Notes: generated by a model not told the origin, from the letters alone. A stretch of 64,000 nucleotides of DNA from Pseudomonadota bacterium (GCA_018816735.1 JAHIVH010000008.1:62001-126000); one strand, 5' to 3'. Positions 1 through 9,074 are shown, numbered from the stretch's first letter. Numbers and translations are program-made.

Positions 1-1557
1 CAATCCCTCTGGTTCTGCCATAAATGGCTTGTGCCACATCTGCTCTTGTCAGGCCGCATCTGCCCGCTTCCGCATCATCTATTCTAAATTCAATAGTGGG
101 CGCCCCTGGTCCTAAATCCTGACGGACATCCTCGGTACCGGGAATACGCTCGAGCCTGTGGGCGACTTCGACAGCAGCCTGATCCAGTTTACTGAAGTCT
201 GTTCCATAAAGACGAATCTCCACAGGCGCACCTACGGGCGGTCCTTGTTCAAGTTTACGTGCAACGATTTCAGCTTGAGGCAATCTCTTTTTTACATCCG
301 TCCGGATAAAGGAGAGTAAAGGTTCGATATCCGCCTTTTCTTTTGTTTCCACGACCAACTGGGCAAAATGCGGACTGAAAGGTACTGCAATGATATTATA
401 ATAAAATTTGGGCGCACTGCGGCCAATGTGGTTAAGGTGGCTGCTGCAAGTGGTATATAAAGCTCTTTTACCGCACCTATCGTCGCTTGTTTTGCACGCT
501 CACCTTTATCCAGCCGATATTGAATACTCTCTGCCATGACAATGGCATTATCCACCAGCATCCCAAGAGAGAGTACAAGGGCGGCTATGGATATCTGATG
601 GAGAACCCCGTCTCCCCATGCAAACAGCAGAAGAGATACCATGGTGACAAGAGGCACCACAGAAGCGACCAGCAACCCAAGCCTTGCGCCCATGGCGAGA
701 ATCAAAATCCCTGCAACAATAAGAATACCGAACATCAGGGAGTTGCTTAACTCGCCGATACGTGCTTCAGTTCGTCTGGGCTGAAACGTGACTTCACTGA
801 TTGTAAGCGGAGATACTGTCTCCCTTAAGCTTTCGGTTTTTTCTTTTATCATGTGGCCAAATTCTACCAGATTGATGCCGCTTACAGGTACGATCGCCAC
901 CCCCACACTCATTTCACCATTAAACCGCATCTGTGAGGTTGACGGTTCAGCCGGGCCTCTGTGAACGCGAGTGATGGCGCCTAAAGGGACAGAACTGCCG
1001 GAAGGCAAAAGAACGGGAGTGGAAGCTATTTCCGCTACACTTGAAAATTCTGACAACGGTTTCAGACGGACCGTTTTCTCACCCACTTTAAGCGAACCAC
1101 CCGGCAAAATCCGATTACGCATACTCAACCGTAAAGCCAGATCATTGGCATTAATACCCATACGATTTGCAGTAGAATCATCAAGATCTATGGTTACCTG
1201 CTCCTTAGGATCACAAATCAAATGGGCTTCGGCCACTTCAGGAACATTTAAAAAACCATCTTTTACTTTCTTTGCAGCATCTGACAGAACAAGCACATCA
1301 GATGATCCTGAAATTGAAAGAACAACAGAATCCTGATCCTGCATGTTATCATCCAAAACCGGTTTGCCCGCGCCTTCGGGAAAAATTCTGTAAGCTTTTT
1401 CCAGGGCCTCACGCACATCATCCCATACCAGATTGAAGTCATCGATATTTCCGTTTAGTTCAATACGCGTTACAGCCATCTCGTCAAATGCTGTGGCGTC
1501 AATATCTTTTATTTCAGGCACTTCAGCAAGCGCATCCTCGATCGGCTTAAGGATCAA
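1..1557 (-). pseudogene. RND-family efflux pump, broken, runs off the left edge
   Basis: Remnant of an inner-membrane RND drug/metal exporter. The piece from 1557 down to about 430 reads as the first porter half and the first membrane helices, including the conserved GMLVDNAIVMAE stretch of TM4, then changes abruptly at AATLTTLAA. From about 430 down to 1 a different frame continues with the second-half porter domain (APKFYYNIIAVPFSP, then QGPPVGAPVEIRLYG). By comparison with typical RND pumps some 150-200 residues between these parts are missing and the frame is shifted. The N-terminus is also absent: the open frame joins the adaptor gene at AIERLILKPIEDALAEV, so the first 40-60 residues are lost. 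Two lesions make function very unlikely. The gene continues beyond the window. Confidence 0.85.
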
Positions 1558-2573
1558 CCTCTCGATCGCAGGCGCATCCGCCCCCGGATCACCACCTGAT
1601 CACCGGCATTGAGATTCCCTTGAACGGAAATGGAATCCTTATAGATAGACCCGAGATGCACGGGTATCCGTTTGACGATATTTTCTCTCACACAAAAAAC
1701 ACTGGAATGGCTGGAGCCCGGATTGACGACGGCATTCAAGGGTACGGTCAATGCGTCGCGTTCTGAAATATCAAGTAAAAGCTCTGCTGTCATGCCTGAT
1801 GAAACACCGGACACATCAACGATTTTAATCTTCAAGGGGAACAGTCTGCCTGATCCTATGGCCGCTTTTGATACAGCGTTGATTTTCCCTTTAATCATCC
1901 GGTTTGAGGCAAACGGTAATTTGATGTTTACCGCGCTCTCCGGCGCCACATGTGAAATCACGGTTTCAGGGACCTCTACCTGAAGTTCGAGCGCACCATC
2001 ACCGGAAATTTCAACCACCGGTCGTCCAGGTGAGGCGAACTCTCCCGGTTCTATCATGATGTTTGTGATGGTTCCTGAAAAAGGCGCCTTCAGCTCGGTT
2101 TCTGCAAGCAGTCTTCCGGTCTCTTTCAATTGAGCCATAGCAGCGTTTCTGGATGCTTTTATGGCATCAACGATCGTACTCACCTGCTCTAGTTCTTCAG
2201 AGGTTGCCGCCTTTGCCAAGACTAATTTTTCCACCCTTCCTTTATTTCGGCTGGCCTGAAGGAGTCTGACATCAAGCTCTGCTGTGGCAGCTTTTGCTGC
2301 ATTTTAATGGTTTTTGAATTCTCTGGAATCGATGGTTACGAGCACCTGGTCCTTTTCCACATGTTCCCCAACCTGTATGTTTTTCCTGATGACACGTGCA
2401 GGCACGGCAAAAGACAATATCGATCTGTGCTTTGCCTGGACAATGCCTGAAAACCTGAGCGTCTGATGTGAGGGCGATACAACTACCTCCGAGACACCTA
2501 CGACAGGAAGCTTTCGCTCCTTTACAAGAGGGGTTGCCGCTTCCTGATCACCGGGCCATAATCCATTTATGGC
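1554..2573 (-). pseudogene. RND periplasmic adaptor (HlyD/MFP), broken
   Basis: Remnant of the membrane-fusion partner of the adjacent RND pump. The upper part reads as the N-terminal lipoyl/hairpin entry (SGIVQAKHRSILSFAVPARV, GEHVEKDQVLVTID) and the lower part, an intact 226-codon frame, as the lipoyl return and beta-barrel domains (APFSGTITNIMIEPGEF, INAGDQVVIRG-type end). An in-frame TAA at 2304-2306 sits where the hairpin begins, after FKNH. No start codon or signal peptide precedes the frame; it opens after a stop at 2574-2576. The 3' end runs into the pump at GDQVVIRG and loses the usual C-terminal 20-30 residues. It would have been cotranscribed with the pump behind the tetR gene. Confidence 0.85.
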
Positions 2574-2597
2574 TTATAAACGTCGTTTAAAGTTATG

Positions 2598-2616
2598 AAT
2601 TGGTCGACCGATCAAT
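2598..2616. promoter_or_regulatory. Operator-like palindrome, copy 1 (probable TetR site)
   Basis: An imperfect palindrome with ATTG/CAAT arms around the perfect core GGTCGACC. It lies between the end of tetR and the head of the efflux remnant. Its centre shares TTGG-C-GACCG with the site at 3281-3304 in front of tetR, which is how a local TetR regulator would mark both its own gene and its target operon. Inference from symmetry and position only. Confidence 0.55.
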
Positions 2617-2644
2617 AAATGTGACCAAAAAAAAGCACTTGCCC

Positions 2645-3265
2645 CTATTTAGGAGAAATGCCTTCGAAAAATATTTTTTGAATGGCGTCCAGGTACAGTT
2701 CATCCAGATCTTCCGGTATATTTTTTTCTCCTCCACAGAAATCCAGAATAAAATGCTCCTTGTCCTGAAACCAATGCTGGCACATGCCAATAAACGTAAA
2801 CAGAATAAATTTCGGATCGATGTCGGATCGAATCTGTCCCATTTTCTGACCGGACTTAATGCGTTCAATCCCTTTTTCAACCAGTTCCCGGTCTTTATGC
2901 ACACAGTCATCCTGATCTCTCTCCAGGAACATCCAGGCAAGAATCCTCACGATTTCGGGATTTGATTTTAAAAAGTGAAAATAGAGGATAAAGGATTCTC
3001 TTAATAAACCTAATGTCAGCTCGCTGTTTTCAAGCATTTTCAACTGCCTGTCCGAATAATAATTAAATCTGCGCTGTTTGACGGCCTGCCAGATCCCTTC
3101 CTTGGACCCAAAATAATGGTGAATGAGGCTTTTTGTTATACCTGCCCGCCCGGAGATATCGCTTATTGACGTGTTGCCAAATCCTTTTTCAAGAAAAACT
3201 TCCTCTGCAGCAATGAGCAATGACGCCCGCGTTGCTTCAGGATCTCTCATTCGTTTTGCATTCAT
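2645..3265 (-). CDS. TetR/AcrR family transcriptional repressor
   Basis: DNA-binding repressor of 206 residues, the normal length for TetR proteins. The N-terminal helix-turn-helix is clear: ATRASLLIAAEEVFLEKGF, then TSISDISGRAGITKSLIHHYFGSKEGIW at about residues 30-55. The C-terminal ligand-binding part is all helical and not recognisable as to ligand. It sits directly upstream of the ruined RND efflux operon on the same strand, which it probably controlled, and it has operator-like palindromes on both sides. The start at 3265 has a GGAGGT-like site (acctcc on the plus strand at 3271-3276). The gene itself looks intact although its likely target is dead. Confidence 0.9.
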   Translation of the reverse strand: MNAKRMRDPEATRASLLIAAEEVFLEKGFGNTSISDISGRAGITKSLIHHYFGSKEGIWQAVKQRRFNYYSDRQLKMLENSELTLGLLRESFILYFHFLKSNPEIVRILAWMFLERDQDDCVHKDRELVEKGIERIKSGQKMGQIRSDIDPKFILFTFIGMCQHWFQDKEHFILDFCGGEKNIPEDLDELYLDAIQKIFFEGISPK

Positions 3266-3280
3266 TCACTACCTCCAAAT

Positions 3281-3304
3281 AATTAATTGGCCGACCGGTT
3301 AATT
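3281..3304. promoter_or_regulatory. Operator-like palindrome, copy 2, in the tetR promoter
   Basis: Near-perfect inverted repeat AATTAATTGG-CCGACC-GGTTAATT lying between the tetR promoter (3307-3335) and the tetR start codon. Position just downstream of the -10 box would let a bound repressor block transcription, so autoregulation is the simplest reading. It shares its core with the site at 2598-2616. Confidence 0.6.
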
Positions 3305-3306
3305 GA

Positions 3307-3335
3307 AAATTAATCCGCATCTGACCAAATGTCAA
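3307..3335 (-). promoter_or_regulatory. Probable sigma-70 promoter of tetR
   Basis: On the minus strand TTGACA (3330-3335) is followed by a 17-base spacer and TAATTT (3307-3312). The -35 box is consensus and the spacing ideal. The operator-like palindrome begins immediately downstream. The rest of the 3336-3615 stretch is AT-rich and holds no recognisable gene; the promoter of the amidohydrolase gene presumably lies there but I cannot place it. Confidence 0.6.
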
Positions 3336-3615
3336 GTTGAGATTTAATTTTTTTTGTTTGATCAGCTACATGCAAATATTCCACAGGTCCGACTTTTTTC
3401 CTGAACATGGTCCAACTGAAAATTCCTTTACATGTAAAATAATTATTGACTTATCGAGTGTATATATTAACAATATTCATTAAATCAAAAAATTATAAAT
3501 GATTAACTATTTGAATGGGAGCGAATATTTATCCCCATCGCCGGATAGATATTGTCATTGTATCATGAGATTGTTTGTCTCTATTTGGAAAAGCGCTAAG
3601 CATTAAAGGAGGAAC

Positions 3616-5127
3616 ATGAATCGTCGAGAATTTCTCAAATATTCAGCTTTATTGGGCTTGTCAACGGTATCCCCGTTTCTTTTTACGGGTTGCGATACCT
3701 CGCGTTATGAGAAACCATTACCGCTTACAACCCCGGATGAAAAATTGCTTCTGGCGAATGCATCCATTCTAAATGTACATACCGGCACATTTTTTCAGGA
3801 AACAAAACTTCTGATCCAGAATGGGAAAATCGCCGGCATCTTCCATGAAAATGACAATTCCATCACACCGGACTATACGCTTGACCTTAAAGGCGCTTAT
3901 ATACTGCCGGGGTTGATCAATGCCCACTGCCATATGACCGGACCGGGAGGGTTTCCCTGGCCGGGTGGGGGGTCGTTGCTTTCCTACCTGGGGAGACAAT
4001 CGGAACGGAATGCTGAAGAGTGCATCAAGCATGGCGTTACCACGGTTCGCGATATGCTGGACCTCCTTGCGCTCAGAGAGCCGCTGGAAAAAAACATTGC
4101 CCAAAAAAAGGTGGTGGGTCCCCGGATAATTAACAGTTTTGCGCTGGAGGTCGATTGCGGCTATCTAAACGGAAGTCTGGTTTTTGCAGGTTTGAGCCCG
4201 ACCGGCGTAGGTAACCCGAATACGGTTAGAGTGGTCAATTCGCCGGAAGAAGCCATAAAAGCGGTAAAGATGGCTGTTGATAGAGGCGCTGATTTTATTA
4301 AAATCGCCCACCAGGAAAAAACGCTGGCCAAGCCACTTCCCAATCCCCGGGAAATGAGTTTTGATATTGCAAAAGCGATTTGCGATGAAGCAAATCGTCA
4401 GGGATTGATCGTGGCTATCCATCACACAGACACCAATGGGCTGCACAAAGGCCTTGCCGCTGGCGTTACGACACTTGAGCATATGTCATGTGACCGGGCG
4501 CTCACGGAATATGAAATCGAAGAAATTATCAACAGGCAGTTGTATACTATCCCTACAGCATCTGTTGGGTATGCCATTGACTGGGAGACCAATGATGATT
4601 CGGGATGGGATGAAGGATTAAGGGCAGAATGTAAGAAATTAAGGGCCGAGCTGATGCCGGTGTTATTGCCTGAATACCTGGAGCGCGAATTGGTTGCGCC
4701 AACCCTTTATACCTACAAGAAGTATACAAATCCGGACTATTTTGACAGCCTTGAATACCTGATAGGCGTGAACGTAGATGCCACAGATACCATCCTGACG
4801 CACGGGCTGGACAATTATATCAGATTATACGAGGCTGGCGCCAAACTGGGTTGCGGAAATGATGGCGGTATCCCGTTTATTTCACCAGGAGGACTTGGGC
4901 TTGAACTTTATCTGGGTGAGGTGATTGGTATCAATCAGAAAGACCTCATCAAAATGGCAACCATCAATAACGCAGAAATCATCGGCATGGAAAATGAGAT
5001 CGGCTCCATTGAAGACGGAAAGATTGCCGACCTTGTCATTTTTGAAAAGAATCCTTTGGAAACATTACGACACACCTTTAACCCGGTATATGTATTCCAG
5101 AACGGAGAACTGGCCTTCAAGGCATAG
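3616..5127 (+). CDS. Exported metal-dependent amidohydrolase, lipoprotein
   Basis: A 503-residue member of the amidohydrolase (TIM-barrel) superfamily, nearest in style to imidazolonepropionase/prolidase-like hydrolases. The N-terminus has a twin-arginine motif (NRREFLK) and a Cys at residue 26 in FLFTGC, so Tat export and lipidation are likely. Metal-site signatures are visible: HxH in LINAHCHM, a lysine in ADFIKIAHQE, His in VAIHHTD and LEHMSCD, and the late Asp in GCGNDGG. The C-terminus returns to the small beta domain (IEDGKIADLVIFEKNPL). The substrate cannot be told. A strong AAAGGAGG site at 3606-3612 fixes the start. Stand-alone, between tetR and the HlyIII gene. Confidence 0.85.
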   Translation: MNRREFLKYSALLGLSTVSPFLFTGCDTSRYEKPLPLTTPDEKLLLANASILNVHTGTFFQETKLLIQNGKIAGIFHENDNSITPDYTLDLKGAYILPGLINAHCHMTGPGGFPWPGGGSLLSYLGRQSERNAEECIKHGVTTVRDMLDLLALREPLEKNIAQKKVVGPRIINSFALEVDCGYLNGSLVFAGLSPTGVGNPNTVRVVNSPEEAIKAVKMAVDRGADFIKIAHQEKTLAKPLPNPREMSFDIAKAICDEANRQGLIVAIHHTDTNGLHKGLAAGVTTLEHMSCDRALTEYEIEEIINRQLYTIPTASVGYAIDWETNDDSGWDEGLRAECKKLRAELMPVLLPEYLERELVAPTLYTYKKYTNPDYFDSLEYLIGVNVDATDTILTHGLDNYIRLYEAGAKLGCGNDGGIPFISPGGLGLELYLGEVIGINQKDLIKMATINNAEIIGMENEIGSIEDGKIADLVIFEKNPLETLRHTFNPVYVFQNGELAFKA

Positions 5128-5304
5128 ACGAATATTCTTCATAAAGTGAACGGGAACAGGGATTGAGAATAATCGCGGGAAAAGGGCTATTCTGTAAAAA
5201 ATGCCGGCAACGCCCCCTGATTTCTTGAATGTTTAATTGTGCCCGTATTGTAAAATTTTTGTAAAGCAATGAGTTACCCATGTTCTTTGATGAAAATATA
5301 GCTA

Positions 5305-5320
5305 AAATTCAATTGAATTT
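5305..5320. promoter_or_regulatory. Perfect 16-bp palindrome before the HlyIII-like gene
   Basis: AAATTCAATTGAATTT is a perfect inverted repeat about 60 bases before the preferred start codon. It could be a regulator site. It also falls inside a possible longer N-terminal reading of the downstream gene, so if that longer start were used the palindrome would be coding. AT-rich palindromes this size also arise by chance. Confidence 0.3.
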
Positions 5321-5378
5321 GGGCATCAATTTTTGTCGGGAAATTAAAATGAATAATAAAAGGTATACAGGAAGAACT

Positions 5379-6029
5379 ATGGGTATCAGTATCAAAGAAC
5401 CGGTAAATGCCATCTCTCATTTCTTTGGGGCATTGTTTTCCATAGCGGGCTTGTCCGTTTTGGTTTCATCTGCAGCAATAAAAGCTTCGGCCTGGCACGT
5501 GGTATCATTTTCTATTTTTGGCACAACATTGATTCTCTTATATTCTTCAAGCACGCTGTATCATGCAATCACCCTTTCGGAAAAAGGCGAGCGTGCAATG
5601 AGACGTCTTGATCATATCATGATTTATCTCCTGATTGCAGGCACTTATACACCTTTTTGCCTTGTGCCATTGAGAGGCGTGTTGGGGTGGAGCATATTTG
5701 GCGTCATCTGGGGGATTGCCATCGCCGGTATTACGATAAAAATATTCTGGTTCAATTTGCCGAGATGGGTATCGACCGCCATGTATTTAGGCATGGGCTG
5801 GACATGTATCGTCGTCCTTGATCCTCTCATTAAATCCATTCCGGGAAGCGGTCTGTTTTTTTTGGGCATGGGAGGGTTATTCTACACCACGGGTGCCATC
5901 ATCTATGGCCTGAAAGCCCCGAATCCGATACCCGGTATATTGGGATTTCATGAGATATGGCATTTTTTTGTACTTGCAGGCAGTGCCTGTCATTTTTGGG
6001 CAATGTACAAGTATGTTTTGTACTTATAG
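5379..6029 (+). CDS. HlyIII/PAQR-family integral membrane protein
   Basis: A 216-residue seven-helix membrane protein of the hemolysin III (YqfA/PAQR) family. The family opening EPVNAISHFFGALFS is at residues 6-20; conserved SSTLYHA (helix 2 end), LDHIMIYLLIAGTYTPF and the late FHEIWHFFVLAGSACHFWAMY are present, carrying the metal-binding His and Asp residues. I placed the start at 5379 because it has a GGAAG site and matches the family N-terminus. In-frame ATGs at 5280 and 5349 would add 33 or 10 residues. Function in bacteria is poorly defined despite the haemolysin name; it may be a zinc-dependent membrane hydrolase. Confidence 0.85.
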   Translation: MGISIKEPVNAISHFFGALFSIAGLSVLVSSAAIKASAWHVVSFSIFGTTLILLYSSSTLYHAITLSEKGERAMRRLDHIMIYLLIAGTYTPFCLVPLRGVLGWSIFGVIWGIAIAGITIKIFWFNLPRWVSTAMYLGMGWTCIVVLDPLIKSIPGSGLFFLGMGGLFYTTGAIIYGLKAPNPIPGILGFHEIWHFFVLAGSACHFWAMYKYVLYL

Positions 6030-6053
6030 CCAGACTGTTCAATTGAGGCATCC

Positions 6054-6731
6054 ATGATTTCCTGGGAATTGATCGACAAGGCGAGCGTCCCGTCAGGAGA
6101 GGATGAGCTGCGTCTTTACAAACGCGGTCGGGAATTTTCCATTCGTGTAAACACATGTGAGCTTATGAACAGCCGAGCCCACGGGTCGGAAGAGCTTCTG
6201 GCGGAAAAGGCCTGTGAACTCATCGCCGGTCATTCCTGCCCCCGGGTTCTGATTGGAGGTCTGGGCATGGGATACACGGCAGCCGAAGCCCTGCGCCGAC
6301 TCGGGCCCGACAGTCAGGTCGTGGTCGCCGAGATCGTACCGGCAGTTGTCGCATGGAATCGCGGTCCCCTTGCAGACCTGGCTGGCCGTCCCCTTGATGA
6401 TCCGAGGCTGGTAATTCGGGAAACCGACATCGCCCGGATTCTGAAAGATGAAAGCTTGCCCTATAATGCCATTTTGCTGGACGTGGACAATGGGCCCTCA
6501 GGCTTAACCCGGAAAGGTAACAGCTGGCTCTATACCCGTACCGGACTGGAAGCCGCTTTTCGCGCCCTTCGACCTTCAGGGGTTATGGCTGTATGGTCGG
6601 CTGGTCCTGATCAGGCCTTTACCCATCGTTTGAACCAGACAGGGTTTGAGGTCAAAAATGTCCGGGCAAGGGCCAGAGACGTTGGCAAGGGAGGGCATCA
6701 TACGATATGGCTTGCAGTTCGGGCTGCTTGA
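6054..6731 (+). CDS. Spermidine-synthase-like SAM-dependent methyltransferase fold protein
   Basis: A 225-residue protein with the class I methyltransferase fold of the spermidine synthase group. The SAM-site loop VLIGGLGMGYTAAEALRRLG is at about 65-84, the acidic end of strand 2 at VVVAEIVPAVVAWNRG, and the acidic strand-4 motif NAILLDVDNGPSG near 140-153. The usual N-terminal beta domain of polyamine synthases is short, so a true aminopropyltransferase is doubtful. GC content of the gene is clearly higher than that of the flanking genes (many cgc, ccc, ggc codons), which hints at separate ancestry. It lies 24 bases after the HlyIII-like gene and points towards the biosynthetic operon. Confidence 0.75.
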   Translation: MISWELIDKASVPSGEDELRLYKRGREFSIRVNTCELMNSRAHGSEELLAEKACELIAGHSCPRVLIGGLGMGYTAAEALRRLGPDSQVVVAEIVPAVVAWNRGPLADLAGRPLDDPRLVIRETDIARILKDESLPYNAILLDVDNGPSGLTRKGNSWLYTRTGLEAAFRALRPSGVMAVWSAGPDQAFTHRLNQTGFEVKNVRARARDVGKGGHHTIWLAVRAA

Positions 6732-6803
6732 GAACACCGTTGAAAAATATTCATCAAAAATATCATCCCAGAGGCTGAGTTGATCCATGTAACTGAAAAT
6801 GAC

Positions 6804-7061
6804 TCAAACCCCTTCCAGTTTGCCGTAGATTACAGCCATCATCTGATCAAACGTCTCCATGGACAAAATCTCCGGGTCTGTGATTCTGATATTAAATTCA
6901 CGCTCTATCTCGAGGATGATATCCATAGCGATCAACGAATCAATGTCAAGGATGTGCATCTCTTCCTCATTGACAATCAGACCATCCTGTTCCACAAATT
7001 CACTGATGATTTCGACAACCTTTTTTTTAATACCTGCCCGGGTTAAAGGATTCCTATTCAT
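6804..7061 (-). CDS. Acyl carrier protein (second carrier of the biosynthetic operon)
   Basis: An 85-residue four-helix carrier protein. The phosphopantetheine attachment site is Ser42 in LDIDSLIAMDIILEIE, followed by the usual helix III (FNIRITDPEILSMETFDQM). It is the last gene of the minus-strand operon, 59 bases after the DXS-like gene. Having two different carriers suggests that separate acyl or aminoacyl intermediates are held at the same time. Which enzyme charges this one is unknown; the fatty acyl-AMP ligase is a fair guess. Confidence 0.85.
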   Translation of the reverse strand: MNRNPLTRAGIKKKVVEIISEFVEQDGLIVNEEEMHILDIDSLIAMDIILEIEREFNIRITDPEILSMETFDQMMAVIYGKLEGV

Positions 7062-7120
7062 ATAATCAAGTTCCCATCATTTAATGTGTTCTGTTCGGTA
7101 TAAGGGCTGCCTTATCCAAT

Positions 7121-8779
7121 TCATTGATGAACGAGCATTTTTGCCGATTCAAGGATATCGTCATCTGTCAACCCGGTATCGTTGAATATCTCCTCCCAGG
7201 TACCAGGCCGTATAAATCGATCCGGAATCGTCATCAATTTCGATTCACAGGTGATGTTTTTTTCTTTTAGATGAGCCAAAATGCTCTCTCCAAGTCCGCC
7301 ATAACGGATGCCATCTTCTATGATCAATACGCGCCCGGTTTTCCTGACACTGGTTTCAAGCAACGTGAAATCAAACGGTTTCAAAAAACGGGGATTAATG
7401 ATTTCAACGCCTTTGATCTGTCTTTCGATCTCAAATGCGCTTTTAAACATGGCCCCCACAGGCACCACGGTTAATTGATCCCCTTCGGTTTCAAGGACGG
7501 CCTTTCCGTATTCAATGGGAAGGTTCTCTCCCTCCATGCAATCCTCATATGATCCGTGGATAAAAACCGGCCGGTCCGCTTCCACGGCAAAATCCAACAT
7601 ATCCATAAACTCATCAATTCCTTTGGGATGCATGAGCGTCAGATTGGGAATGGTTCTCAAGGCACTGATATCAAAGGTGGCCTGATGGGTGGCACAGCTT
7701 GAGGGCCTGATCCCCGGGAAACAGATAAACACCACAATGGGAATATTCTGGATACAGAGGTCGAATATCTGATCGTAACAGCGCGGCAGGAAGAAGGACG
7801 CCAGAGACATGACAACTTTATTTCCGGCAAGCCCCAGAGCGGTTGACAGGGTCATGCAATGCTGTTCGCAGATGCCCGTATCGATCACTCTTCCCGGATA
7901 GGCCTTTGCCAGTATCTGAAACCCGCCTAACAGATAGGCCGGAGAGGTAAAATAAATATTGGCGTACCTTTTGATGAATTCTGCACATTTCCTGGAAAAG
8001 CTTTCCAGCAGCCAAAGGCCGTCCTGATGCCAGTCTTCGACAATCGTTTCGGTCTTTCCGGTTTCCCTGTCAAAGGGGAAAAACGGATGATGAAACGTCA
8101 CAGGGTCTTCTTCGGCATACCTGCATCCCTTCCCCTTGATGGTTTTCACATGAAAAATGACAGGAGAGTCCTCTTCCTTGACCTCTTTTAACTTTTCAAT
8201 CAGAAGTGTAGTATCATGCCCGTCAAATATACCATGATATTTGAATTTAAGGCTTTCGGCAAACTGCTTTATCGTGCTGCCATCCGAAAGCGCTCCGGTG
8301 TTTTTATCGATTGACCATCCGTTCTGATTGATGATAACAAGAAGATTCCTGGGCTGCAATCCACCGGCATGATTGAGTGCCTCAAATATCTGACCGGAAG
8401 TAAGCGATCCGTCTCCGACCAGAGCGATCGATTTGTTGGAAGGGTTCGAAAGCGCATATCCCAGAGCGGCTGACACGGATGTGCCGGAATGACCGGTTGT
8501 AAAAAAATCATACGGGCTTTCGGTGATGTCAGGATATCGGGTCAGTCCGCCTTTGATACCGAGTTCATAAAATCGTTCTTTTCTTCCTGTGAGTATTTTA
8601 TACGCCTGATACTGGTGCCCGATATCAAAAACAATTTTGTCCTTATCAAAATCAAATACGTCCAAAAGTGCTAAGGTCAGTTCAACTATTCCCAGGCTGG
8701 ATGCAAAAGGACCGCCATGTTTGGCTGCCCTGTCGATAATCATTTCACGAATGGCTTTCGCTTTTTCCCCATGGGTCAT
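7121..8779 (-). CDS. DXS-like thiamine-diphosphate enzyme (transketolase fold)
   Basis: A 552-residue homologue of 1-deoxy-D-xylulose-5-phosphate synthase, shorter than the 620-640 usual for DXS. It keeps the thiamine-binding GDG at 122-124 with a downstream Asn (VIINQNGWSI), the GHSGTSVSAALGYA block and the catalytic Glu305 in DTGICEQH. The residues that hold glyceraldehyde 3-phosphate in DXS are not conserved: the DRAG Arg is Phe354 in ICFPGI, the following Asp is Ser361, and the PRG Arg region reads FIHGS. It therefore probably makes an acyl carbanion from a keto acid and passes it to another acceptor, perhaps a carrier-bound thioester (inference). It lies 46 bases behind a carrier protein gene. 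Confidence 0.8.
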   Translation of the reverse strand: MTHGEKAKAIREMIIDRAAKHGGPFASSLGIVELTLALLDVFDFDKDKIVFDIGHQYQAYKILTGRKERFYELGIKGGLTRYPDITESPYDFFTTGHSGTSVSAALGYALSNPSNKSIALVGDGSLTSGQIFEALNHAGGLQPRNLLVIINQNGWSIDKNTGALSDGSTIKQFAESLKFKYHGIFDGHDTTLLIEKLKEVKEEDSPVIFHVKTIKGKGCRYAEEDPVTFHHPFFPFDRETGKTETIVEDWHQDGLWLLESFSRKCAEFIKRYANIYFTSPAYLLGGFQILAKAYPGRVIDTGICEQHCMTLSTALGLAGNKVVMSLASFFLPRCYDQIFDLCIQNIPIVVFICFPGIRPSSCATHQATFDISALRTIPNLTLMHPKGIDEFMDMLDFAVEADRPVFIHGSYEDCMEGENLPIEYGKAVLETEGDQLTVVPVGAMFKSAFEIERQIKGVEIINPRFLKPFDFTLLETSVRKTGRVLIIEDGIRYGGLGESILAHLKEKNITCESKLMTIPDRFIRPGTWEEIFNDTGLTDDDILESAKMLVHQ

Positions 8780-8825
8780 TAAGCATACTCCTTATCCTGA
8801 AAGGAAATTTCCATACCGTTCATCT

Positions 8826-9074
8826 TCAGGCATTTAATTTTCGCTGAACAAATTGGATGATTGTTTGAATGTCCTGGAAATTATCCTCGGTCAATTCTTC
8901 CGGCTCAACGTATATTGAAAACTGGCTTTCAATCAGGGAGATCAATTCAAGCATGGCCAATGACGAAATGATTTTGGAATCGTAAATTTCCGTATCCGGA
9001 CCAAGTTCATTCTTTGGAATTTTACTTTTTTTTGAAATAAAATTCAAAACAACATCGTTTATTTGCGCTGTCAT
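8826..9074 (-). CDS. Acyl/peptidyl carrier protein
   Basis: An 82-residue carrier protein. The likely phosphopantetheine site is Ser38 in KIISSLAMLELI, followed by FSIYVEPEELTEDNF. This ending resembles stand-alone carriers that work with proline- or alanine-adenylating enzymes (PigG/PltL and DltC types) more than fatty-acid ACP. It sits between the KASIII-like gene (28 bases) and the DXS-like gene. In the operon it is the natural partner of the stand-alone adenylation enzyme and the acyl-CoA-dehydrogenase-like protein. Assignment of partner is inference. Confidence 0.85.
   Translation of the reverse strand: MTAQINDVVLNFISKKSKIPKNELGPDTEIYDSKIISSLAMLELISLIESQFSIYVEPEELTEDNFQDIQTIIQFVQRKLNA

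Noticed and set aside
7121-8779. Simple annotation as dxs
   Set aside because: Loss of the acceptor-binding residues and shorter length argue against DXS activity.
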